DNA from: Salinispora arenicola
Lineage (GTDB): Bacteria > Actinomycetota > Actinomycetes > Mycobacteriales > Micromonosporaceae
Length of the DNA stretch: 64,000 nt
Assembly (NCBI RefSeq): GCF_006716065.1
Contig: NZ_VFOL01000001.1
Coordinates: 5,518,001-5,582,000 of the forward strand
Direction: 5' to 3'
The notes beneath the pieces are model-generated. The model did not search any database. It was given only the letters and a program-made list of their open reading frames with translations, and was not told the DNA's origin. Shown here piece after piece: positions 20,360 through 27,371 of this stretch. The translations under genes were made by a program, and so were the position numbers. Position 1 is the stretch's first letter, and the number at the start of each line of letters is the position of its first letter.

Positions 20360-21287
20360 ACCCCAGAGCTTGACGGGTACGCTCGACGTCCTCGGCGATC
20401 TGGGCCACCAACGGCTCGACCGAGTCGTACCGAACCTGCCCGCGCAGATGCGCCACGAAGTCCAGGGCCAGGCGCTCGCCGTACAGGTCCGCGTCGAAGT
20501 CGAGCACGTACGCCTCGACCCGCCGTTCCCGGCCGGAGAAGCTCGGGTTCGTCCCGATCGACACGGCCGCCATCAGCGGCTCCCGCTGACCGCGCCGCAC
20601 CAGGCGGGCGGCGTAGACGCCGTCGGCCGGGACGGCGGCGTACCGGTGGCAGAGCAGGTTGGCGGTGGGGAAGCCCAGCTCGCGACCGCGCTGGTCGCCG
20701 CGGACCACCACGCCCTCCAGCCGGTGCGGCCGGCCCAGTGCCCGGGCGGCGGCCACCACGTCGCCGGCGGCAACACACGATCGGATGTAGGTGGAGGAGA
20801 AGACCGTCCCCGTCTCGGCCACCAGGGGCGCCCCCTCGACCGCGTAGCCGAAGGTCCGCCCGAGCCGCTCCAACAACGCCACGTCCCCGGCGGCCCGGTG
20901 CCCGAACCGGAAGTTCTCCCCCACCACCACCAACGCCGCATGCAGGTGCTCGACCAGGACGTCGTGTACGAATGCCTCCGCCGGCAGCCGGGAGAACTCC
21001 GGGGTGAACGGCAGCACACAGAGCACGTCCACGCCCAGCGCCTCGATCAGCTCGGCCTTGCGGGTCGGTTCGGTGAGCACCGCCGGATGCGAACCCGGGC
21101 GCACCACCTCGGCGGGGTGCGGGTCGAAGGTGACCACCACCGACTTGACCCCGATCTCCCGGGCCCGCGCCACCGCATGCCCGATGGTCGCCTGGTGCCC
21201 CTTGTGCACGCCGTCGAAGACCCCGATGGTGACGACCGACCGCCCCCACCCGCCGGGCGCCGCGTCGTACCCCCGCCACCGCTGCAT
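20358..21287 (-). CDS. ribF: Bifunctional riboflavin kinase/FAD synthetase
   Basis: 309 residues from the ATG at 21287 (MQRWRGYDAAPGG), which has GGGGAGGAG just upstream; an open extension to 21326 lacks such a site. The N-terminal nucleotidyltransferase domain has GVFDGVHKGHQ (near residue 24) and SSTYIRS. The C-terminal riboflavin kinase domain shows RGRELGFPTANLL and GTNPSF. It makes FMN and FAD. It sits between truB and rpsO in the conserved order. Confidence 0.95.
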   Translation of the reverse strand: MQRWRGYDAAPGGWGRSVVTIGVFDGVHKGHQATIGHAVARAREIGVKSVVVTFDPHPAEVVRPGSHPAVLTEPTRKAELIEALGVDVLCVLPFTPEFSRLPAEAFVHDVLVEHLHAALVVVGENFRFGHRAAGDVALLERLGRTFGYAVEGAPLVAETGTVFSSTYIRSCVAAGDVVAAARALGRPHRLEGVVVRGDQRGRELGFPTANLLCHRYAAVPADGVYAARLVRRGQREPLMAAVSIGTNPSFSGRERRVEAYVLDFDADLYGERLALDFVAHLRGQVRYDSVEPLVAQIAEDVERTRQALG

Positions 21288-21329
21288 GACCGCTCCTCCC
21301 CTGTCGCTCGCCCTTGTGACCGCCACCGG

Positions 21330-22214
21330 TCAGGCCGGGGCCAGCACGATCTCCGCGCGGGCCCGACCGGCCCGCTCGCTGACGATAGCGACCAACCCAC
21401 CCGCCGGGCCGAAGACGGCGTAGGGGCCGTCGATCCCCACCGGATCCAGCGGACCCCCGTGGGAGAGCACCCGCTCCTCCTCGGCGGTCGCCTCCCGACG
21501 CGGGAAGGACCGGTCGGCCGCCGCCGGCAGTGACAGCGTGACCACCTCGGGGGCACGGCGCTCCAGGTCATCGAGGGTGGCGGCCTCAGCGAGGGTAAAA
21601 CGGCCCACAGCGGTACGCCGGAGCGCGGTGAGGTGGCCCCCGACGCCGAGCGCCAGGCCCGCGTCGCGGGCGATCGCCCGCACGTACGTACCGGACGAGC
21701 AGGTGACGTCCACGTCCACGTCCACCACGTCCGGTTCGTCCCGCCGCAGCGCCCGTACCTCGAGCCGGGAGATGGTGACCCGCCGGGCCGGCAGGTCGAC
21801 GTCCTTCCCCTCCCGCACCCGACGATACGCCCGCTGACCATCGATCTTGATGGCACTGACCGCGCTGGGCACCTGGTCGACGTCACCGGTCTGCGCGGCC
21901 AGCGCGGCCCGGACCGCGTCCTCGGTCACCCGACCGGCCGGGGTGCTGGCGATCACGTCGCCCTCGGCGTCGTCGGTGACCGTCGCCTGCCCCAGGCGGA
22001 TCGTGGCGGTGTAACTCTTGCCGGCCCCGATCACGTAGGTCAGCAGCCGGGTGGCCCGGCCGACGCCGACGACCAGGACGCCGGTGGCCATCGGGTCGAG
22101 CGTGCCGCCGTGCCCGACCCGTCGGGTACGGGCCAGGCGCCGCACCCGCGCCACCACGTCGTGCGACGTCATGCCGCCGGGCTTGTCGACCACGATCAGT
22201 CCGTCTGTGCTCAC
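21330..22214 (-). CDS. truB: tRNA pseudouridine(55) synthase
   Basis: 294 residues from the GTG at 22214. TruB isomerises U55 in the T-loop of tRNA. KPGGMTSHDVV and the catalytic GGTLDPMATGVLVVGVGRATRL block with the nucleophilic Asp are intact. YTATIRLG and AIKIDGQRAYRRVREG follow, and the C-terminus has a PUA-like domain. The upstream open frame to 22304 has no conserved residues and was excluded. The gene ends about 40 bases before ribF begins. Confidence 0.95.
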   Translation of the reverse strand: MSTDGLIVVDKPGGMTSHDVVARVRRLARTRRVGHGGTLDPMATGVLVVGVGRATRLLTYVIGAGKSYTATIRLGQATVTDDAEGDVIASTPAGRVTEDAVRAALAAQTGDVDQVPSAVSAIKIDGQRAYRRVREGKDVDLPARRVTISRLEVRALRRDEPDVVDVDVDVTCSSGTYVRAIARDAGLALGVGGHLTALRRTAVGRFTLAEAATLDDLERRAPEVVTLSLPAAADRSFPRREATAEEERVLSHGGPLDPVGIDGPYAVFGPAGGLVAIVSERAGRARAEIVLAPA

Positions 22215-22354
22215 GACCGCCAAGCCTGCCAGACGGGCTGGTCTCACCGGCACCGGGACGCCCTCTCGGCGGGGACCACGCCGCGCGCATCCATCTGTCA
22301 CCATGAGACGCCCTGACGTCCACCTACAACGGACAGACGGACCACGGGAGGATC

Positions 22355-22666
22355 ATGTCCACGTCGTTCCAGAGCCACGACCGGCTCCCCCGGCTGCACC
22401 AGCCCGACCAGCCGCCCGACCTACCCGCCTGGATGCTCGATCCGCCACCGGCGCGGCGCACCGCCGGTAGCCGGGTGGCCGCGGCGCTGCTCGCGCTCCC
22501 GGGTGCCGCCGCCCTGCGTCGACGTTGGTGGGTGTGGCAGGGCCGGCGTCGGCTCTACCAACGCTTTCCGAACACCATGAAGGTGATCGGGTTCCTCCTC
22601 TGCTTCGCCGTGTCCCTGGGGCTGGTAATGGCCGTATGGGTCCTGCTGGCCAGGTTGTCGACCTGA
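22355..22666 (+). CDS. Small tail-anchored membrane protein of unknown function
   Basis: 103 residues with a good GGGAGGATC site before the ATG. The N-terminus is polar and proline-rich (LHQPDQPPDLPAWM), the middle is basic, and one hydrophobic helix lies at the end (VIGFLLCFAVSLGLVMAVWVLL, about residues 76-97). Orientation would leave the N-terminus in the cytoplasm. I do not recognise a family. It stands alone between the divergent truB and the convergent end of the MATE gene. Confidence 0.6.
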   Translation: MSTSFQSHDRLPRLHQPDQPPDLPAWMLDPPPARRTAGSRVAAALLALPGAAALRRRWWVWQGRRRLYQRFPNTMKVIGFLLCFAVSLGLVMAVWVLLARLST

Positions 22667-22735
22667 CCCGCACCCCGAACCGCATGGAGCAGACGCGCTG
22701 TCGCGTCGCACCGCAGGTCGCTTCCGCCTGGCGGG

Positions 22736-24064
22736 TCAGGCCCGGACGGCGCCGACCACGGCCCAGCGCCCGGAGCGCAGCCGCAGCAGCAGGGCGATCA
22801 GCCGAAGCACCACGAAGAGCGTGAGCCCAGCCCAGATCCCACCGAGTCCGAGGTCGAGTCCGTACGCCAGCCAGATGGCCGGCAGGAACCCGCCCAGAGC
22901 CGCCACGATTGTGAGGTTACGCAGGTAGCGGACGTCCCCGGCACCGATCAACACCCCGTCCAGGGCGAAGACGACACCGGCCAGCGGCAGCATCGCCACG
23001 AACCAGGGCCAGGCCACCATCGCCTGCTCGCGTACCTGCCCATCGTCGCTGAACCATCCTGGGACAACGCCGGCGCCGGCGGCGATGAGCAGCGCGAACG
23101 CCCCACCGCAGGCGGCGCCGAGCAGCCCGATCCGGCGGGCCAGTCCGCGTGCCTCGGCCGCGTCGCCGGCACCCAGCGCGGCACCGACGAGAGCCTGCGC
23201 GGCGATGGCGAGCGCGTCGAGCACCAGGGCGGTGAAGAACCACAGTTGCAGGGCGATCTGGTGGGCGCCGACGACGGCCGCGCCGAACCGGGCGGCCACC
23301 GCGGTGGCGGACAGAAAGCTCGCCTGGAAGGCGACACCGCGGATGAGTAGGTCCCGACTGAGCACGAGCTGCTGGGCGAGGACCCGGGGACGGGGGCGTA
23401 GGGCCACCCGCTCGGCGACCAGCGCCCCGGCGAAGAGGACACCGGAGAGGGTCTGGGCCACGACGTTGGCCACCGCCGAGCCGGGCAGGCCGAGCCCGGC
23501 CGGGTAGACCAGCAGCGGGCAGAGCACCGCGGAGAGCAGGCTCGGGCCGAGCACGAACCACAGCGGCCGGCGGGTGTCCTGGATGCCCCGCAGCCAGCCG
23601 TTGCCGGCCGCGGCGAGCAGCAGGCCCGGCGCGCCGAGGGCCGCGATACGCAGCCACTGCGCGGCAGCGTCAGCCACGTCGTTGTCGGCCCCGGCCAGGG
23701 TGCGGGCGAGCGCACCGCCGCCGACCTGCATGCCGACTGCGACGGCGATCCCCACCGCGAGAGCAAGCCAGGACGCCTGGACGCCCTCGGCCACGGCGGC
23801 GCAGCGATCACCGGCCCCGAACCGTCGGGCAGACCGTCCGGTGGTGCCGTACGCGACGACCGTACCGAGCCAGGCGATGAGCGTCAGCACTGTGCCGCCG
23901 ATCGCCACCGCGGCGAGCGGAACCCGGCCGAGGTGCCCCACCACCGCCGTGTCGACCAGCACGTACAGCGGCTCGGCGGCCAGTACCACGAGGGCCGGAA
24001 GGGCGAGTGCGGCGATCCTGCGGGGCGAGGCGGCCCGGGGGGCGGTGGCGACCGGCGAGTTCAT
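22736..24064 (-). CDS. MATE family efflux transporter (DinF-like)
   Basis: 442 residues, twelve hydrophobic helices in two homologous halves, the MATE size. The first half has ALPALVVLAAEPLYVLVDTAVVGHLG with the conserved PxxxxxDxxxVGHLG, and the second half carries ALDGVLIGAGDVRYLRN. The DinF subfamily sits at this point of the rbfA-nrnA-dinF-truB order in actinobacteria, which supports the assignment. The transported drug or metabolite is unknown. The ATG at 24064 was chosen because the upstream extension (to 24151) is not membrane-protein-like. Confidence 0.9.
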   Translation of the reverse strand: MNSPVATAPRAASPRRIAALALPALVVLAAEPLYVLVDTAVVGHLGRVPLAAVAIGGTVLTLIAWLGTVVAYGTTGRSARRFGAGDRCAAVAEGVQASWLALAVGIAVAVGMQVGGGALARTLAGADNDVADAAAQWLRIAALGAPGLLLAAAGNGWLRGIQDTRRPLWFVLGPSLLSAVLCPLLVYPAGLGLPGSAVANVVAQTLSGVLFAGALVAERVALRPRPRVLAQQLVLSRDLLIRGVAFQASFLSATAVAARFGAAVVGAHQIALQLWFFTALVLDALAIAAQALVGAALGAGDAAEARGLARRIGLLGAACGGAFALLIAAGAGVVPGWFSDDGQVREQAMVAWPWFVAMLPLAGVVFALDGVLIGAGDVRYLRNLTIVAALGGFLPAIWLAYGLDLGLGGIWAGLTLFVVLRLIALLLRLRSGRWAVVGAVRA

Positions 24065-24146
24065 CGCCGCCGATCCTGGCACACCCCCGTAAGGGCTGCA
24101 GTCGCCTACGTCACTTACCGGTGGGCCGGCCGACTCGGACGATCGG

Positions 24147-24189
24147 CGCACCCGTCACCACCCGACGGACGCGTCGGGTAACGGGTGCG
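24147..24189 (-). terminator. Two-tier hairpin between the 29-aa gene and the MATE gene
   Basis: Outer arms CGCACCCGT (24147-24155) and ACGGGTGCG (24181-24189). Inner arms ACCCGACG (24160-24167) and CGTCGGGT (24172-24179) with loop GACG. Seventeen base pairs in all with a small internal loop. It follows the stop of the small gene by about 50 bases and is the best terminator candidate in this part. Confidence 0.6.
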
Positions 24190-24241
24190 GACGACGGCGG
24201 GTGCGGGGCCGCCGGGTCTGGCTGTCAGCCGAGCGGCGACG

Positions 24242-24331
24242 TCACTGCCGGGTGTCCATCGAAGTCTGCAGGGCACGGCGCAGCTGCTCACGCGCCTCGT
24301 CGGTGGTGTCGGGCTTGGGCTTGTTCGACAT
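24242..24331 (-). CDS. Hypothetical 29-residue protein
   Basis: ATG at 24331 follows a good GGAAGGGATC site. The product begins MSNKPKPDTTDEAREQLRR and is a charged, predicted amphipathic helix without cysteine or membrane segment. A strong two-tier hairpin follows downstream, which is consistent with a short separate transcription unit. Codon pattern and ribosome site support translation, but at this size the call is tentative. No family recognised. Confidence 0.45.
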   Translation of the reverse strand: MSNKPKPDTTDEAREQLRRALQTSMDTRQ

Positions 24332-24629
24332 GGTGGATCCCTTCCAGGGCGCGAGCCACCAGCACGGCGGTGAACTCACGGGCAGTGTCTGCCGCCCACG
24401 GACGTCCGGGGTTACCGGAGCGGCACCTGGGGGCGGCGAGACCGGGTCGGTCCGACCCTGGAGAGAGGCGATGCCGGGTGCGGCCCCGCCCCCCACGACC
24501 AGCACCGTCAACACGGCATCGGTCGATACCCAAGCTATCGTTCAGGTCCGCCCACCGCCGGTCGTTCCCAGTATCCGGGCGATTCGCGCACCGCGGCGCC
24601 ACCCGCGACACCACGCCGAGGGCGGCAGG
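24332..24629. other. Intergenic region with no supported gene
   Basis: About 300 bases between the 29-residue gene and the DUF6186-like gene. It must contain the promoter of the small gene. Open frames here are antisense or unbounded GC-rich frames without a start site that I trust. Confidence 0.4.
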
Positions 24630-24842
24630 TCAGCGAGCCAGGAAGTGCCAGCCCAGCCACCACCAGAAGCCAAAAACTCCGATCCGACCGACCGGCACCG
24701 AGCCGACCTCGTACCGCATCACGTACGCGCACATCTCGCCCAGGGTGGGAATCCGCGATCCCTCCCGGCGGGCCGCCCACTCCACGGCGACGAAGAGCGC
24801 CACCGCCACCAGGAAGCCGCCGATCGCCAGCATCCGCATCAT
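24630..24842 (-). CDS. Small membrane protein (DUF6186-like)
   Basis: 70 residues with an N-terminal hydrophobic helix (MLAIGGFLVAVALFVAVEW), a loop with SRIPTLGEMCAYVMR, and a C-terminal FWWWLGWHFLAR helix. The SR-LPTL...WLGWHFL pattern resembles the DUF6186 family as I remember it. It overlaps the preceding membrane-protein gene (ATGA), so they form a two-gene unit. The function is unknown. Confidence 0.65.
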   Translation of the reverse strand: MMRMLAIGGFLVAVALFVAVEWAARREGSRIPTLGEMCAYVMRYEVGSVPVGRIGVFGFWWWLGWHFLAR

Positions 24843-25246
24843 CGCCGTACCAGCCCCCAGAACGCAGACAACCAGGCCAGCCAGCCCACGGAGCGGATCA
24901 ACCCGTCCTCCAGCAGCGGATCCGCCAGCCGGGAGAAGGTCGGGAAGTCGTCGCCCGCCGCGGCCACGAAGGTGGCCCCCTCGAACACCACGAACACCAC
25001 CACCGGCAGGGTCCACCACACCGCGCCCCGGCCCAGCCCGTCCGGTGCGGGTCGACGGGGCACCCGGTTGCCCAGGCCAAGCCAGATCAGGACACCCCCC
25101 GTGCCGAGCGTCCACAGGTTCGCCTCGACCGAGAAGGACGGAAACCGACCGCCCACCAGCGACAGACAGACGAGCACCGGCACGGTGACAGCGGGACGAT
25201 CCCAGGCGCGGGGCGCCTCGACGGTAAGGTCGTGGGGTTGTTCCAT
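24839..25246 (-). CDS. Membrane protein of unknown function (135 aa)
   Basis: 135 residues with four hydrophobic stretches (AVTVPVLVCLSLVGG, LGTGGVLIWLGLG, WWTLPVVVFVVFEGATFVAA and SVGWLAWLSAFWGLV). The ATG at 25246 starts MEQPHDLTVEAPR; the open frame upstream is just GC-rich read-through. Its stop overlaps the start of the following 70-residue membrane protein, so the two products may act together. No family recognised. Confidence 0.6.
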   Translation of the reverse strand: MEQPHDLTVEAPRAWDRPAVTVPVLVCLSLVGGRFPSFSVEANLWTLGTGGVLIWLGLGNRVPRRPAPDGLGRGAVWWTLPVVVFVVFEGATFVAAAGDDFPTFSRLADPLLEDGLIRSVGWLAWLSAFWGLVRR

Positions 25247-25326
25247 CCCGCAATTCTGCCCATCGTCCTCAGCAGCGGAAAGATGGGACACCCCCCGACC
25301 ACCCCTGATCTTTGTCCGCAGCGGTA

Positions 25327-26370
25327 TCAGCCGCCAGGGGCACCGAGTAGCGCGCCCGCCAGCTCCCGGCGGATCGCGTCCACCACCTCGTCGGCGCTGC
25401 CCCGGCCGACGAAGCCGGCGGCGAGCCGGTGCCCGCCACCGCCCAGGGCCACCGCCACCCGACTCACGTCCACCGCGCCCTTGCTGCGCAACGACACGGC
25501 CCACTCCCCGGCACCGGTCTGCTTCAACGCGCAGCTCACGTCGGCCTCCGCCGTGCACCGCACGGAATCGATCAACGGCTCCAGCACATACGGCGGCTGC
25601 CCGTGCCGGGCCAGGTCGTCCTGGGTCGCCCAGGTCCACACCAGACCATGGCCATCAGCCGCGGTGGGCTCCAACCGGGCCCGGCCGACCACCTCGGCGA
25701 AGAGTTGCACCGCGCCGAACGGCCGGGTGTCGAAGATGCGACGAGAGATGTCAGCGGGACTGATGCCCGTGGCGAGTAGTCGGGCCGCGAACTGGTGCAC
25801 CCCTGCGGTGACCGCGAATCGGAACGAGCCGGTGTCGGTGCTCAGGGCCACGTACAGGCACTCCGCGATCTCCGCGTCGAGCGGCACCCCCAGCCGGGTG
25901 AGCAGTTCGTCGACCACCACCGCGGTGGCCGCTGCCCGCGCGTCGACCACCTTGACCGTCCCGAAGCCGGTGTTCGACGCATGGTGGTCGAGTACCAGCG
26001 TGGTGCCGGCGGTCGTCACCCGGTCAGCCAGCTCACCCAACCGGGAATCGCTCGCCGCGTCGAAGCTGACCAGGAGGTCCGGATCAGGATCTGCCTCGGC
26101 CGCCGGTACCAGCATCTCCGCACCGGGCAGCCCGCGCAGCGGCTCCGGGAGCTCCGGCGGGCCGGGAAAGGTGGCCTGCAACCGTCGCACGCCAAGACGT
26201 CGCAGGCCGAGGGCGAAGCCGAGCATGCTGCCGAGCGCGTCGCCGTCCGGGTTCACATGGCAGACCAGCAGCACGCGCCCGGAGGTCGACACCGCGCGGA
26301 CGGCGGCCACAGCCGCCGCCCAGTCGGCCTCCACCGGCACGGACAGCGTCCCGCCGACGGATTCGGTCAC
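25327..26370 (-). CDS. DHH family phosphoesterase, NrnA-like oligoribonuclease/pAp phosphatase
   Basis: 347 residues. NrnA proteins hydrolyse very short oligoribonucleotides and 3'-phosphoadenosine 5'-phosphate. The motifs are HVNPDGDALGSMLG near residue 39, SFDAASDSRLG, VLDHHASNTGFG with the DHH triad, and the C-terminal DHHA1 block GGGGHRLAAGF. The start overlaps the rbfA stop by four bases (ATGA), so expression is coupled. The position after rbfA is the conserved one. Confidence 0.92.
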   Translation of the reverse strand: MTESVGGTLSVPVEADWAAAVAAVRAVSTSGRVLLVCHVNPDGDALGSMLGFALGLRRLGVRRLQATFPGPPELPEPLRGLPGAEMLVPAAEADPDPDLLVSFDAASDSRLGELADRVTTAGTTLVLDHHASNTGFGTVKVVDARAAATAVVVDELLTRLGVPLDAEIAECLYVALSTDTGSFRFAVTAGVHQFAARLLATGISPADISRRIFDTRPFGAVQLFAEVVGRARLEPTAADGHGLVWTWATQDDLARHGQPPYVLEPLIDSVRCTAEADVSCALKQTGAGEWAVSLRSKGAVDVSRVAVALGGGGHRLAAGFVGRGSADEVVDAIRRELAGALLGAPGG

Positions 26371-26837
26371 CGTTGGTCCTGGCTCGACGGCGGCGTCTCG
26401 TCCTCGGAGTCTCCAGGCTCCTCCTCCACCCGGTACGGCTGGGCCTCACCCGCGTACTCGGCACGAGCCGCGAGGCGCTGCACCTCAGCGTCCGCGTGCC
26501 GGGCCTGGGCGAGGAGGTCGTCGATGTGCTTGACCTGGTCCTGGACGTCGTCCAGGACGAAGGTCAACGTCGGCGAGTGGCGCAGCCCCAGCGCCTTGCC
26601 GACGGTGCTGCGCAACATTCCCTTGGCGCTCTCCAACGCCGCGGCGGTGCCCGACTGAGCGGCCGTGTCGCCGAGCACCGTGTAGAAGACCGTGGCGTCG
26701 CGTAGGTCAGCGGTGATCCGGGCGTCCGTGATGGTGATCATGCCGAGCCGAGGATCCTTGATCTGGCTGCGTACCACTGATGCCACCAGTTCACGCACCC
26801 GCTCCGCGTGCCGGCGCACCTTGGCCGGATCCGACAT
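26367..26837 (-). CDS. rbfA: Ribosome-binding factor A
   Basis: 156 residues from the ATG at 26837, preceded by GGAGGTGG. It is a KH-like 16S rRNA maturation factor. Conserved parts are RVRELVASVVRSQIKDPRLGMITITD, ATVFYTVLG and LRHSPTLTFVLDD. The C-terminus extends about 30 acidic residues beyond the E. coli protein. It is coupled to the downstream nrnA-like gene. Confidence 0.94.
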   Translation of the reverse strand: MSDPAKVRRHAERVRELVASVVRSQIKDPRLGMITITDARITADLRDATVFYTVLGDTAAQSGTAAALESAKGMLRSTVGKALGLRHSPTLTFVLDDVQDQVKHIDDLLAQARHADAEVQRLAARAEYAGEAQPYRVEEEPGDSEDETPPSSQDQR

Positions 26838-26991
26838 CTCGCCACCTCCAGGCGTACCGCTCCCAGCCGCCGGGCACCCGGAGCGCCCCATCAGCCAGCC
26901 AACAACTCGAACACTACCCGCGTCGCGGACTGGCCCGAACGCCGCCGGTGCCACGCCCCTCCCCGGGCAGCCGTACGGCGGACGACTCCGA

Positions 26992-27291
26992 TCAGTCGTC
27001 CGCGCCGAACAGCCGTCGACGCACCGACAGCAGCTCAACCTCGGGGCGGGCGGCGACCACACGCTCGCAGGAGTCGAGCACCTCGCCGACGTGGGCCGCC
27101 GTCGCGGCCACCACCGCGACGCCGATCTCCGACCGCCCGTACCGGTCGAGTGCCCCCACCTCGGCGGTCGACACCTCGAGCCGGCGCAGCGCCGCCACGA
27201 TCGGCCGGACGTATGACCTCTTGGCCTTGAGCGACCGGGAGTCGCCCGGCAGCAGAAGGTCGAATACCGCGGTTCCGGTGAACATCGTCAC
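26992..27291 (-). CDS. DUF503 family protein
   Basis: 99 residues (or 97 from the ATG at 27285). DUF503 proteins, YlxP in Bacillus, are found with infB and rbfA and bind or affect ribosomes; the exact role is unsettled. Seen are LLLPGDSRSLKAKRSYVRPI and the C-terminal VELLSVRRRLF. A GTG at 27291 lies two codons upstream of the ATG. A 17-bp palindrome lies between infB and this gene. Confidence 0.88.
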   Translation of the reverse strand: MTMFTGTAVFDLLLPGDSRSLKAKRSYVRPIVAALRRLEVSTAEVGALDRYGRSEIGVAVVAATAAHVGEVLDSCERVVAARPEVELLSVRRRLFGADD

Positions 27292-27316
27292 GGAGACTAG
27301 GACGAACCCCGGACAT

Positions 27317-27356
27317 GATCAAGGGGTTTACGCGATCTGGCGTAAACCCCTTGATC
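27317..27356 (-). terminator. Perfect 17-bp palindrome downstream of infB
   Basis: GATCAAGGGGTTTACGC (27317-27333), loop GATCTG, and GCGTAAACCCCTTGATC (27340-27356): 17 bp without mismatch. It starts 16 bases after the infB stop. There is no U-tract. It can end infB transcription or act as an RNA-processing site, and the AT-containing stem is unusual for this GC-rich genome. Confidence 0.65.
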
Positions 27357-27371
27357 TGCGTCCCTATCGGG

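Noticed and set aside
24201..25763. 520-codon plus-strand frame
   Set aside because: Covers several credible minus-strand genes and consists of low-complexity Pro/Ser/Arg; no ribosome site.
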